64,000 nucleotides of DNA from an uncultured Gemmiger sp. Lineage in GTDB: Bacteria > Bacillota > Clostridia > Oscillospirales > Ruminococcaceae. The notes under the pieces are model-generated. The model did no database searches. It saw only the letters and a program-made list of their open reading frames with translations, and was not told where the DNA came from. Shown here piece by piece: positions 14,688 through 22,289 of this stretch. The stretch lies in contig CALXAH010000008.1 in assembly GCA_944386225.1 (NCBI GenBank), positions 1-64,000 of the forward strand, in the 5' to 3' direction. The position numbers and the translations under genes are program-made. Within the stretch, counting starts at the first letter, position 1, and each line of letters starts with the position of its first letter.

Positions 14688-16379
14688 GTGTACCAGGCAT
14701 TGTACCGCAAATGGCGGCCTGCCGTGTTTGAGGACGTGGTAGGGCAGAGCGCGATCGTATCCGCGCTCAAAAACCAGGTGGCCACCGGTCGGGTGGGCCA
14801 CGCCTATCTGTTCACCGGCACCCGCGGCACCGGCAAAACCACCTGCGCCCGGATCTTTGCCAAGGCGGTCAACTGTACAAATCCCCATGAGGGCAATCCC
14901 TGCGGGGAGTGTGCCATCTGCCGGGGCGTGGACGACGGCAGCATCCTGGACGTGATCGAGATCGACGCCGCTTCCAACAACGGCGTGGACAGCATCCGTG
15001 ATCTGCGGGACGAAACCGCCTATACCCCCAGCCTGTGCCGGTACAAGGTGTATATCATCGACGAGGTGCACATGCTGTCCACAGCGGCCTTCAATGCGCT
15101 GCTCAAGACGATGGAGGAGCCGCCCTCCCATGTGATCTTCATTCTGGCCACCACCGAGATCCACAAGGTCCCGGCCACCATCCTGTCCCGCTGCCAGCGG
15201 TACGACTTCGGCCGTATCCGCCCGGAGGATATCGCGGGCCGGGTGCGGTATGTGGCCCAGCAGGAAAACCTGGAACTGGACGAGGCCGCGGCCATGCTTA
15301 TTGCCCGTCTGGCGGATGGCGCCCTGCGTGACGCGCTCTCCATCCTGGACACCTGCGCGGGCATGTCCAAACAGATCGACGAGGAACTGGTACGCCGCAT
15401 GGCCGGCGTGACCGACCGTAGCTACCTGTTTGCCATCAGCGACGCGGTGACCGAGAAAGACCCCGCCCGCGCTTTGGCGGAGATCGCCCAGCTGCGGCAG
15501 CGGTCGGTGGATCTGCGCCGTCTGTGCGAAGAACTGATCAGCCATTACCGCAACCTGATGCTGGCTGCCATGCCTGGCGGTAAAGCCCTGCTCACCGGCG
15601 TGTCCGGGGAGGAAGAAAGCCTGTATCTGCAGAAATGCAGCCAGGTGCCGCTGGCAAAAGCCGTGCAGGCCATCCGGTCACTGGGTTCCGCGCTGGAAAA
15701 GATGAGCCGGGGCACCGATCCCCGCATCGAGCTGGAACTGGCCCTTTTCTCCCTCACGGAGGAAACCGCGGCCGCCCCGGCCCCTGTGCCTGCCCGCACG
15801 GCTGCTCCGGCAGCACAGCCTGCCAATCAGCCGTTTGCGGCATCCGCGTCCACGCAGCCCTTTATCCACAGCACGCCGCCGGTTCAGCAGCCGGCTCAAA
15901 CGGCCCAACCTGCTCCGGCAGCACAACCCGCCCCCGCGGCACAAAGCCAGGAACAGCCTTCCCAGCCCGCCCAGACCTGGGCGGCGGATGTGCCGTTTGC
16001 TCCTGTGGCCAAACGGGGCGCACCCCAGGCTCCCGCCGGTGAACCGCAGCTGTTCCCCCAGTGGAGCAAGGTGCTGGAGGAGCTGGAAAAGAACAAGGAG
16101 TCTATGCTCTTTGCCTATCTGGAACACTCCCGGGCCTTCTTTGATGGTCGCCGGGTGCTGATCGACGCGGGCAATACCTTCCGGGATTTCATCCGGGTCA
16201 ACAAGGAAGCCCAGGAGCTCATCAAGCAGACCATCCAGAAATGCGTGGGCGTTCGCTGCGGCATCGGCCCGTATGAACCGCCCAAAACCGAGGGCCCGTC
16301 CGGTGCGCAGGTGCTGGACGATACCCTGAAAACCCTGAAACAACAAGGGGTACCCGTGATTTACCACGATAAAACATAA
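14688..16379 (+). CDS. dnaX: DNA polymerase III subunit gamma/tau
   Basis: 563 aa from a GTG at 14688, chosen because GGGGGAGGTG precedes it and the family start YQALYRKWRP follows at once. It is the clamp-loader ATPase of the replisome. The Walker A motif GTRGTGKTT begins at residue 44. A zinc module CTNPHEGNPCGECAIC and Walker B IIDEVHM follow, with the SRCQRY sensor and arginine finger. Residues about 360-460 form an Ala/Pro/Gln-rich linker before the tau-type C-terminal domain. No clear A-rich frameshift signal for a short gamma form was seen. It heads the dnaX-ybaB-recR group. Confidence 0.96.
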   Translation: MYQALYRKWRPAVFEDVVGQSAIVSALKNQVATGRVGHAYLFTGTRGTGKTTCARIFAKAVNCTNPHEGNPCGECAICRGVDDGSILDVIEIDAASNNGVDSIRDLRDETAYTPSLCRYKVYIIDEVHMLSTAAFNALLKTMEEPPSHVIFILATTEIHKVPATILSRCQRYDFGRIRPEDIAGRVRYVAQQENLELDEAAAMLIARLADGALRDALSILDTCAGMSKQIDEELVRRMAGVTDRSYLFAISDAVTEKDPARALAEIAQLRQRSVDLRRLCEELISHYRNLMLAAMPGGKALLTGVSGEEESLYLQKCSQVPLAKAVQAIRSLGSALEKMSRGTDPRIELELALFSLTEETAAAPAPVPARTAAPAAQPANQPFAASASTQPFIHSTPPVQQPAQTAQPAPAAQPAPAAQSQEQPSQPAQTWAADVPFAPVAKRGAPQAPAGEPQLFPQWSKVLEELEKNKESMLFAYLEHSRAFFDGRRVLIDAGNTFRDFIRVNKEAQELIKQTIQKCVGVRCGIGPYEPPKTEGPSGAQVLDDTLKTLKQQGVPVIYHDKT

Positions 16380-16393
16380 AGGAGATACCAAAC

Positions 16394-16732
16394 ATGAAAG
16401 CAAGACTGCCTCAGGGATACGGCAAACCCGACGTGAACGCGCTGATGCGCCAGGCCCAGAAGATGCAGGAGGACATGAAGGCCAAGCAGGAGGAGCTGGA
16501 GCAGAAAGAGTACACCGGCACCGCCAGCGGCGGCATGGTGCAGGTCACCATGACCGGTAAGCATCAGGTCACCGCCATCAAGATCCAGCCGGACGCTGTG
16601 GATCCCGAAGACATCGAGATGCTGGAAGATCTGGTTGCCGCAGCCGTCAACGACGCGGTGCGCGCGGTGGACGAGGATGCCGAGGCCGAGATGGGCAAGC
16701 TCACCGGCGGCATGAACATTCCCGGCCTTTGA
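16394..16732 (+). CDS. YbaB/EbfC-family nucleoid-associated protein
   Basis: 112 aa. The N-terminal helix MRQAQKMQEDMKAKQEELE, the central strand pattern GMVQVTMTGKHQVTAIKI and the Met/Gly-rich end (KLTGGMNIPGL) are typical of this small dimeric DNA-binding family. An AAAGGAGA site precedes the ATG. It lies between dnaX and recR as in many Firmicutes, which suggests a role near replication or repair, although the precise function is not settled. Confidence 0.95.
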   Translation: MKARLPQGYGKPDVNALMRQAQKMQEDMKAKQEELEQKEYTGTASGGMVQVTMTGKHQVTAIKIQPDAVDPEDIEMLEDLVAAAVNDAVRAVDEDAEAEMGKLTGGMNIPGL

Positions 16733-16761
16733 TCGCCGGGCAGTAAGGAGGAACACCATCC

Positions 16762-17361
16762 ATGGGGTATAACGCCGCGCCGCTGGAGCGTCTGGTGGAA
16801 CAGTTTTCCAAATTTCCGGGCATTGGCCGCAAAGGCGCTACCCGTATGGCCTATCAGGTGCTGAGCATGGATCCCAAGGAAGCCGCCGAGCTGGCCAGCG
16901 CGATCCGGGACGCCCATACCAAGCTGCATCGCTGCCGCATCTGCCAGGATTATACCGAGCAGGAGGTATGCCGCATCTGCTCCAGCCCCAAGCGGGACCC
17001 GTCGGTCATCTGCGTGGTGGAAAGCCCCCGGGATGTGACCGCCTTTGAGCGCACCCGGGAGTACAACGGCCTGTACCATGTGCTGCACGGCCTGATCTCG
17101 CCCATGGACGGTATCGGCGCGGAACAGCTCTGCGTCAAGGAGCTGCTGGCCCGCCTGCAGGACGGCACGGTCAAGGAGGTCATCATGGCAACCAATCCCA
17201 CTGTGGAAGGGGAGGCCACCGCCCTCTATCTGGCCAAGCTGATCAAGCCGCTGGGCATCCGCACCACCCGTCTGGCCTATGGCCTGCCGGTGGGCTCCAG
17301 TCTGGAGTACGCCGACGAGACCACCCTCTACCGGGCTCTGTCCGGTCGGGGCGATCTGTAA
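16762..17361 (+). CDS. recR: Recombination mediator RecR
   Basis: 199 aa, the usual size. An N-terminal helix-hairpin-helix (FPGIGRKGATRMAYQ) is followed by a four-cysteine zinc finger (CRICQDYTEQEVCRIC) and a Toprim domain (ICVVESPRDVTAFE). The C-terminal segment TRLAYGLPVGSSLEYADETTL is diagnostic. RecR works with RecF/RecO to load RecA at gaps. An AAGGAGG site lies upstream, and the gene closes the dnaX operon. Confidence 0.97.
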   Translation: MGYNAAPLERLVEQFSKFPGIGRKGATRMAYQVLSMDPKEAAELASAIRDAHTKLHRCRICQDYTEQEVCRICSSPKRDPSVICVVESPRDVTAFERTREYNGLYHVLHGLISPMDGIGAEQLCVKELLARLQDGTVKEVIMATNPTVEGEATALYLAKLIKPLGIRTTRLAYGLPVGSSLEYADETTLYRALSGRGDL

Positions 17362-17374
17362 ACCTCGGCGGGAT

Positions 17375-17403
17375 TTGACATTTTATCCCGGATGGGATAT
17401 ACT
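17375..17403 (+). promoter_or_regulatory. Consensus SigA promoter of smpB
   Basis: A perfect TTGACA (17375-17380) and TATACT (17398-17403) are separated by 17 bp, between recR and smpB. Confidence 0.88.
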
Positions 17404-17434
17404 ATACTACCAACCAGGCAGGGGAGGTGACGGC

Positions 17435-17908
17435 ATGGCCGGAGAAAAACAAAGCACCAAGACCATCGCCGTCAACCGGCAGGCCCGGCATGAGTATTTC
17501 GTGATGGAAACGTTGGAGACCGGCATTTCGTTGGCAGGCACAGAGGTCAAGAGCCTGCGGCAGGGCACGGTCAACATGAAGGATTCCTGGGTCGACGTGG
17601 AGGATGGCGAACTGATCGTCCGGGGGATGCACATCAGCCCCTACGAAAAGGGCAATATCTTCAACCGGGACCCCTTGCGCGCCCGCAAACTGCTGGCGCA
17701 CAAGAACGAGATCCGCAAGCTGGGCCAGCAGATCAAACTGCAGGGCTATACCCTGATTCCGCTTTCGCTCTATTTCAAGCGCGGGCGGGTCAAACTGGAA
17801 CTGGGCGTCTGCAAGGGCAAAAAGCTGTACGACAAGCGGGAAACCGATGCCCGCCGTGCCGCACAGCGTGACATCGACCGGGCGCTCAAGTCCCACAACA
17901 ACCGATAA
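17435..17908 (+). CDS. smpB: SsrA-binding protein SmpB
   Basis: 157 aa from ATG at 17435, which has a GGGGAGGTG ribosome site. SmpB binds tmRNA and brings it to stalled ribosomes for trans-translation. Family signatures are visible: NRQARHEYFVMETLETGISLAGTEVKSLR, the NMKDSWV strand, then RKLLAHKNEIRKL and the basic C-terminal tail (KKLYDKRETDARRAAQRDIDRALK) that mimics the codon-anticodon duplex. Its RNA partner starts 26 bases downstream. It has its own strong promoter. Confidence 0.97.
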   Translation: MAGEKQSTKTIAVNRQARHEYFVMETLETGISLAGTEVKSLRQGTVNMKDSWVDVEDGELIVRGMHISPYEKGNIFNRDPLRARKLLAHKNEIRKLGQQIKLQGYTLIPLSLYFKRGRVKLELGVCKGKKLYDKRETDARRAAQRDIDRALKSHNNR

Positions 17909-17930
17909 AACAGGCCCTGTGCCTGTTTTT
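17907..17930 (+). terminator. Short hairpin between smpB and tmRNA
   Basis: The arms AAAACAGGC (17907-17915) and GCCTGTTTT (17921-17929) with a T-run lie just before the tmRNA 5' end at 17934. It may partly terminate smpB, or simply be the leader removed when tmRNA is processed from a joint transcript. Confidence 0.6.
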
Positions 17931-17933
17931 CAT

Positions 17934-18283
17934 GGGGATGTAAAGGTTTCGACGGGGAGAGGAACACGCGAGCAGCGGGTAGTGGATGGGGGCCACACTA
18001 TAAACGCCTCCGAAAAAATAGCTAACAACAATAAATTAGCTGTCGCTGCCTAATTATAGGCGGCTGTCCTGCCCACGTTAGTGTTGCGTGGGGCCAGGGC
18101 ATCATTTAGACACTGAACGTGAGCAGCCCTAAGCTTTGCGGGCGGCCATGAACTCATGAAGCTACCAAAGCGTCGGCCTGTTTGCCGGCCTGGCGCGGCG
18201 GGAATGTTGTAGACAAACTGCACCCGGAGATACTCTCGTCGACTTCTTTTCGGACAGGGGTTCGACTCCCCTCATCTCCACCA
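17934..18283 (+). ncRNA. ssrA: Transfer-messenger RNA (tmRNA)
   Basis: 350 nt. The 5' end GGGGATGTAAAGGTTTCGAC pairs with CATCTCC near the 3' end to form the acceptor stem, followed by an encoded ACCA (18280-18283). The T-arm region GGTTCGACTCC lies at 18259-18269. The tag reading frame ends AAC AAC AAT AAA TTA GCT GTC GCT GCC TAA (stop 18051-18053), giving a tag ending NNNKLAVAA. The resume codon is GCC at 18006 or GCT at 18021, for a 15- or 10-residue tag. The 3' end is the prophage attachment site, and the gene remains complete. Confidence 0.96.
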
Positions 18284-18284
18284 G
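18258..18284 (+). repeat. attL core (tmRNA 3' end)
   Basis: 27-bp direct repeat, identical to 53700-53726. It begins GGGTTCGACTCCCC and ends with CACCAG, so it covers the tmRNA T-arm, acceptor strand and CCA. Confidence 0.92.
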
Positions 18285-18285
18285 A

Positions 18286-18320
18286 GAGAGCCCCGGAAAC
18301 AAACGGTTTCCGGGGCTCTC
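18286..18320 (+). terminator. Prophage-supplied terminator for tmRNA
   Basis: A perfect 15-bp stem (18286-18300 with 18306-18320) with loop AAACG follows the tmRNA CCA by two bases. The upper stem CCCCGGAAAC is very close to the host terminator at 53730 (CCGCGGAAAC). The T-tail is weak (AATTCTTTC). Confidence 0.8.
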
Positions 18321-18331
18321 AATTCTTTCAA

Positions 18332-18354
18332 GTACACACTTTGGTACACACTTT
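18332..18354 (+). repeat. Left integrase arm-type sites
   Basis: Two direct copies of GTACACACTTT start at 18332 and 18344, 12 bp apart, just inside attL and just beyond the integrase stop. The same spacing recurs at the right end. Confidence 0.65.
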
Positions 18355-18357
18355 CTG

Positions 18358-19449
18358 TTATCTGGCTACCGTGTCGGGGAGGTAGCGAGAAAAAATGTTT
18401 TGCAGTTCGCTGCGGATCAGGTCGTTTTCGCCGTTTACCGCGTGCTTGTACACGCCGTAGGTATCCATGCTGGCGGAGTGGCCCACCAGCTGCTTCAGGT
18501 GCCCTTCCGGCATACAGGCCGCCATCGAAATAAAGGTGTGGCGCATCTCGTAGGCGGTGAAATCCGGCAGGCCGTTGACCCGGCAGTAGGTCTTCCAGCG
18601 TTTGCGGTAGGTTTGCTGGCAGGTGATCTCAAAAACCGGTGCGCCGGGAGAGTGATCACACATTTTTTTCTGGGCTTCCAGTACAGCGCAGGCGATAGGG
18701 GAGAGAAGCACAGCTCGCAGCGCGTTGTCGTTCTTGCCCCTCGTTACTTCGCCATAGACGTTGATGGCCCGGCGCAGGCAAATCTTGTCCTCCTCCACAT
18801 CCTCCCAACGAAGCCCCAGCAGTTCCCCTGGACGCAAGCCAGTGAGGACAGACAGCCGATAGGCATTCACCAATTCATCCGGCTGCCGGCGGCCACGCAG
18901 GACGGTGGTATCCACATTGAACAGGATGGTCAGGTGTCGGGGTTGCAGAATTTTACGCTGCCCCACCGCTGCCCCTTTCGGAATGGAGAGATATTCTCCT
19001 GAGAGTGTGGTATACTTGTGGAGGCGGCACCATTTCAAAAAGGCCCGCAGATCGGCGCGCAGGTTTTGGGCGGACTTTTTGCTGTATCCTTCGCCCACCG
19101 CCCTGTCGATCACATCCTGCAGGTGGCAATCGCTCAGTCGGCGGATTGGTTTTTGGCCGATAATAGGCTTGATTTTGTTTTTCCAGCGCCCCGCCATGGG
19201 TTGGTAGTTTCCGGTGCTGGTGGTGGTGCGGATCTTCTCCAGGAACTCCTCATACAGCTGCTCCACCCGGGCGGAGCTGGGAAGCAGGTCCTGCTCTAAC
19301 CAAGCGTCTGCCTTGGCGTTGGCCTCCCGCTGGCCGTTTCGGCCCGGGATGCTGCTGGTAAAGGTTTTTCGTGTGCCGTCCTTCTGGACGTTGACCTGCC
19401 AGCGCTTGCGCGATTCCACCCACTTAGCGGTATTCGTTCGAGTACCCAT
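18358..19449 (-). CDS. int: Tyrosine recombinase (prophage integrase)
   Basis: 363 aa from ATG at 19449, which follows an AAAGGAG site. It has an N-terminal arm-binding domain (about 1-55), a SAM-like core-binding domain (about 60-155) and a C-terminal catalytic domain. Catalytic residues are the first Arg in TGLRPGELLGLRW (about 210), Arg303 in AYEMRHTF, His324 in LVGHS and the nucleophile Tyr334 in YGVYKH. Tyr stands where many family members have the first His of HxxR. It lies beside attL and reads toward it, as expected for an integrase acting on the tmRNA site. Confidence 0.95.
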   Translation of the reverse strand: MGTRTNTAKWVESRKRWQVNVQKDGTRKTFTSSIPGRNGQREANAKADAWLEQDLLPSSARVEQLYEEFLEKIRTTTSTGNYQPMAGRWKNKIKPIIGQKPIRRLSDCHLQDVIDRAVGEGYSKKSAQNLRADLRAFLKWCRLHKYTTLSGEYLSIPKGAAVGQRKILQPRHLTILFNVDTTVLRGRRQPDELVNAYRLSVLTGLRPGELLGLRWEDVEEDKICLRRAINVYGEVTRGKNDNALRAVLLSPIACAVLEAQKKMCDHSPGAPVFEITCQQTYRKRWKTYCRVNGLPDFTAYEMRHTFISMAACMPEGHLKQLVGHSASMDTYGVYKHAVNGENDLIRSELQNIFSRYLPDTVAR

Positions 19450-19458
19450 ACAAAAACT

Positions 19459-19581
19459 CCTTTCAGGGTGCAGAAAATACTGCCCACCCGAAAGGAGCAC
19501 CATATGCCTGGGCGGTGACTCCCTTTCAGGGTGAGCCGTTCTATATAAGCGCCTCCGGTGTTGCAGCACCGGGGGCGTTTT
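19459..19581 (+). promoter_or_regulatory. Integrase leader with repeats and a terminator
   Basis: CCTTTCAGGGTG occurs at 19459-19470 and again at 19522-19533, with a partly inverted CACCCGAAAGG at 19486-19496 between them. A hairpin at about 19551-19576 (CGCCTCCGGTG...CACCGGGGGCG) is followed by TTTTT on the plus strand. The repeats may regulate the integrase; this is inference. Confidence 0.45.
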
Positions 19582-19583
19582 TG

Positions 19584-20192
19584 TTATGTGCAGTTATCGC
19601 AGGGGTCTGTTTTCCCGGCTTCAGAGGCTTCTTCCATGGTTCCGGAAAGGATAACGGAGGAACGCGCCAAAGAGGGGCAGGATTTAGTCGAGTGGTAAGA
19701 ATACCCGTTGGGGACCCAATAGACTGTTGAGTAGCGAGGCTTGGACCAAAAGGTGACCCGCAAAAAGCCGATTTCAGGAGATGTTGAATAGCTTAAGGCG
19801 AGCAAATGGACGATTATAGAGAAGAAAGCAACCATCATGGCGGCAAAAACTATTTCCCTGGAATAGGCGTAGTAAAAAGCCACAAAAAGCAGAATATAGC
19901 ATAAATTTGCGCACATAACAGATGGGACGAGAACAGTAATGTCGCCCGGGCCGGTATGGGTGAGAAGATTTTGAATAGCACAATATCCACTACCAACTTG
20001 CGAAAGGATGAGAGCTATCCATAAAACAGTCCAGTTGTTTTTGCGGGCATCAAAATAGTAAAAAATAGAAACGCATATCGCAAATGGCCAAAGCACAAGA
20101 CACAGAAGAATGGTCCACACCAAATCCCACTTCCCCATGTCATGTAATGCATCGACTACACGGGACGCTGCGCCTTGCATATCCTTTCTCAT
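19584..20192 (-). CDS. Polytopic membrane protein with C-terminal Cys-containing domain
   Basis: 202 aa. About four hydrophobic helices cover residues 23-150, with short loops. The remaining 50 residues form a soluble domain, YWVPNGYSYHSTKSCPSL...ILSGTMEEASEAGKTDPCDNC. This pattern of Tyr/His, one Cys and a final CxxC is seen at the C-termini of other Firmicutes surface and membrane proteins and may bind metal. It lies between the integrase and the CI repressor, facing the same way as both. That position suits lysogenically expressed cargo such as an exclusion or host-modifying protein, but no function is shown. A weak ribosome site precedes the ATG. Confidence 0.7.
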   Translation of the reverse strand: MRKDMQGAASRVVDALHDMGKWDLVWTILLCLVLWPFAICVSIFYYFDARKNNWTVLWIALILSQVGSGYCAIQNLLTHTGPGDITVLVPSVMCANLCYILLFVAFYYAYSREIVFAAMMVAFFSIIVHLLALSYSTSPEIGFLRVTFWSKPRYSTVYWVPNGYSYHSTKSCPSLARSSVILSGTMEEASEAGKTDPCDNCT

Positions 20193-20202
20193 GAGCAGAG
20201 CC

Positions 20203-20871
20203 TCATTTCACTGGTGAGATAAAAAATACGGCCTTACCCAGGATGCGCACCTGGTCCAGCTCGGGGCCGGTGTACTCCAGGACGGGAAACGAGGGGTTCT
20301 CCGGGCGCAGCTGCAGGCGGCCGGGGATTTTGTATACCCGTTTCAGGGTAGCTTCGCCGTCGATCAGCACGGCGGCGATCTCGCCGTCCTCCACGTCCGG
20401 CTGCTGGCGGATGCACACGATGTCCCCATCCAGGATGCGGGCACCCACCATGCTGTCCCCTTTGCAGCGCAGCCCGAAGTCAGCGTGGATGTATTCCGGG
20501 ATGGGCACTACCCCATCCAGATTCTCCTCGGCCAGCAGCGGCTCCCCACAGGCGATAGTGCCCACCAGCGGGATGTAGTGGGGCTTGGGCAGGGGGATGA
20601 TGTTATCGGGTAAGGGCTGTGAAGAAAGAAACGGTAAAAATTCCGTTTCAACCTCTTTTGAAACGTCATAACCAAGAAGCCATAGCGGGTTAACCTTTAA
20701 TGCGCGCGATAAGCTTTCCACAGTAGGTTTTTTGGGAGAACGAACGCCCGTGCAGTAAGAACTTATTGCCTGCTTAGAAATTCCGACTTGCGCAGCAAGC
20801 TCGGTAGCGGTAATTTCTAACTCGTCCATGCGCTCCGTCAATCGAGCGGGTAAAGTCGAGGATAATTCCAT
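20203..20871 (-). CDS. CI/LexA-like prophage repressor with S24 peptidase domain
   Basis: 222 aa. Residues about 10-70 form an XRE helix-turn-helix (ITATELAAQVGISKQAISSY). The C-terminal half is a LexA-type self-cleavage domain: a Cys-Gly cleavage site in IACGEPL, the serine in CKGDSMVG and the lysine in ATLKRVYK. RecA-stimulated cleavage would lift repression on DNA damage. The GGAGGTG site and ATG are 19 bases from the predicted PRM -10. It is divergent from the cro-like gene, with operators between them. It keeps the prophage silent. Confidence 0.93.
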   Translation of the reverse strand: MELSSTLPARLTERMDELEITATELAAQVGISKQAISSYCTGVRSPKKPTVESLSRALKVNPLWLLGYDVSKEVETEFLPFLSSQPLPDNIIPLPKPHYIPLVGTIACGEPLLAEENLDGVVPIPEYIHADFGLRCKGDSMVGARILDGDIVCIRQQPDVEDGEIAAVLIDGEATLKRVYKIPGRLQLRPENPSFPVLEYTGPELDQVRILGKAVFFISPVK

Positions 20872-20892
20872 CTTTTACACCTCCGCATAATC

Positions 20893-20921
20893 ATTATACG
20901 GTTATGTGTCCACAAATGCAA
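20893..20921 (-). promoter_or_regulatory. PRM, promoter of the repressor gene
   Basis: On the minus strand TTGCAT (20921-20916) and TATAAT (20898-20893) are 17 bp apart. The -35 overlaps an operator half-site at 20908-20916. Confidence 0.75.
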
Positions 20922-21011
20922 TAAAAATATTTGAAAATAGAGAAAAATGTCCACAAAGTGGTTGACGATGTTTGTTAGGGGTGCTATACTCAGGTTGACC
21001 ACAATGTGGAC
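20908..21011. promoter_or_regulatory. CI/Cro operator set
   Basis: The consensus is GTCCAC-N3-GTGGAC. Sites: a half-site at 20908-20916 (GTCCACAAA), a near-complete site at 20949-20963 ending GTGGTT, and GACCACAATGTGGAC at 20997-21011. A fully symmetric further copy lies at 21236-21250, at the end of the cro-like gene. The second site overlaps the PR -35 and the third the PR start point. The first overlaps the PRM -35. Confidence 0.75.
20962..20990 (+). promoter_or_regulatory. PR, promoter of the early operon
   Basis: TTGACG (20962-20967) and TATACT (20985-20990) are 17 bp apart with an extended TGC before the -10. Confidence 0.85.
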
Positions 21012-21032
21012 AACACTGAAAGGAGGATTACT

Positions 21033-21257
21033 ATGAGCAAAGAACTTCGTGGAGCTGTATACTCCAGATATGCTACGATTTCCAGCTTTGCAAATGCCAT
21101 TGGATGGTCTTATAGCAAGGCAAATCGTATCGTGAATGATGAACAGAGCCCTAACGCTGACGAGATGGTTCGAATCGCAGATGCACTTGGCATTGCTACA
21201 CAAGCGGAGTTTATCCGTATTTTTTTTAACGAGCAGTCCACAAAGTGGACGGCTTGA
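21033..21257 (+). CDS. Cro-like helix-turn-helix protein
   Basis: 74 aa from ATG at 21033 with an AAAGGAGG site. A single helix-turn-helix domain (TISSFANAIGWSYSKANRIVND...NADEMVRIADALGI) fills the protein, matching small Cro-type regulators. It is the first gene from PR and divergent from the CI repressor. A symmetric operator lies inside its last codons. Likely role: block PRM and promote lytic growth. Confidence 0.82.
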   Translation: MSKELRGAVYSRYATISSFANAIGWSYSKANRIVNDEQSPNADEMVRIADALGIATQAEFIRIFFNEQSTKWTA

Positions 21258-21292
21258 GCGAGAGCAACTGTCAAATCCAGAAAGGAGGCCCC

Positions 21293-21580
21293 ATGGAAAA
21301 CAAAAAAGCCGCCCCGGTGTGCGAGACCGGCGCGGCAGAACAGACCGAACACTCCCTAGAGGAACTCGTAATCAAGGACGCGAGCTTCTACCTGACAAAA
21401 GCCCAGATCAGTGCAGCGAAAAAGCTGGCTGAGTACATCGAGGACGATTCCAAAAACGGATTTGACGTTTCCGTAACCTATGATACGTACCAGACAGAAC
21501 AGGCGCTTTGGCTGGTGTATGCCATAGGAGCGGTTGCAAAAGGGCAAGGCGACAAGGTTTTCAAGGCGAACCCAGAATGA
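21293..21580 (+). CDS. Hypothetical phage early protein
   Basis: 95 aa from ATG at 21293, behind AAAGGAGG. It is acidic and predicted mostly helical (ELVIKDASFYLTKAQISAAKKLAEYIEDD). No family is recognised. Its last 20 bases overlap the end of the convergent gene. Confidence 0.6.
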   Translation: MENKKAAPVCETGAAEQTEHSLEELVIKDASFYLTKAQISAAKKLAEYIEDDSKNGFDVSVTYDTYQTEQALWLVYAIGAVAKGQGDKVFKANPE

Positions 21581-22028
21581 TGGGCACTAGGTCAGCAGCG
21601 TTCTTTCCGGCCTGAAGAAGGCTACACGCAGTGGCGAATAACTTATACGCAGATAATTTTTCTCTGACCTTCGGGAAAGACGCAAGCTTGAGCAACTCAT
21701 AGCCGGTTGGAGAAACACCGGAAATAGAATGATGCCGCGAAGACCCCTGCAATATGAATGTCCTGTTCATACGAGTGGGAGGATGTCCTTTGAGCATGGA
21801 TCGGGTTGTAGGAGGAATGAAGAGCTCAAGATACCCCTGGTTGATCAGAAATCGGTAAGCGAGTTCCTTCTCTTCATCGGAGTATATTTGTAGGGCGTCA
21901 AGGCACAAAACATCCCTCACCTTTACGGGCTTTCTGCTGTCAGGTGTGAGGGGGCACTCGTCAACGAATGCGGCAAGGACATCAATCACGCAGTCAGAGT
22001 TTACTATTTTGCCGGTCAAATTATTCAT
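21561..22028 (-). CDS. Hypothetical protein on the opposite strand of the early operon
   Basis: 155 aa from ATG at 22028, preceded by AAGGGAG. The middle has a winged-helix-like pattern (LAYRFLINQGYLELFI...SPTGYELLKLA), loosely like DUF2513 phage proteins, but this is not firm. It is the only minus-strand gene between cro and attR in the prophage, which suggests expression in the lysogen or as a switch component. The frame runs upstream to 22103, but the sequence there overlaps the next plus-strand gene. Confidence 0.6.
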   Translation of the reverse strand: MNNLTGKIVNSDCVIDVLAAFVDECPLTPDSRKPVKVRDVLCLDALQIYSDEEKELAYRFLINQGYLELFIPPTTRSMLKGHPPTRMNRTFILQGSSRHHSISGVSPTGYELLKLASFPKVREKLSAYKLFATACSLLQAGKNAADLVPIILGSP

Positions 22029-22096
22029 CTCCCTTCTGCGCCCAGTATAGCACGGGCCGGGACAAGGGGCAAGGAACATAGAAAGGGACAACATAC

Positions 22097-22270
22097 ATGG
22101 CAATCATGAAAGCTGGGCGCATCGCCCGGGGCCCTCTCGCCGGCGCGGAGTGGGTAATCGAGCGCCTGAACGGCGGACACTACCTGCTGCGCGTGGGCGG
22201 CAGCTTTTATACCTCCGCCGGCTGCGTCCGCGCACTGCTGGATGAGGTGGAGCACATCAATCAACATTGA
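22097..22270 (+). CDS. Small hypothetical phage protein
   Basis: 57 aa, MAIMKAGRIARGPLAGAEWV... to ...LDEVEHINQH. An AAAGGG site lies nine bases before ATG 22097. The centre (GGHYLLRVGGSFYTS) looks like a small beta sheet. Family unknown. Divergent from the preceding minus-strand gene. Confidence 0.5.
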   Translation: MAIMKAGRIARGPLAGAEWVIERLNGGHYLLRVGGSFYTSAGCVRALLDEVEHINQH

Positions 22271-22289
22271 CAAAGAAGGAGGGGCGGCC

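Noticed and set aside
14688-16379. Programmed frameshift in dnaX giving a short gamma form
   Set aside because: No clear slippery A-run with a following stem was found near the domain boundary.
19522-19576. CCTTTCAGGGTG repeats and hairpin as the attP core or an integration site
   Set aside because: They do not recur at the right end, whereas the tmRNA-derived 27-bp core does.
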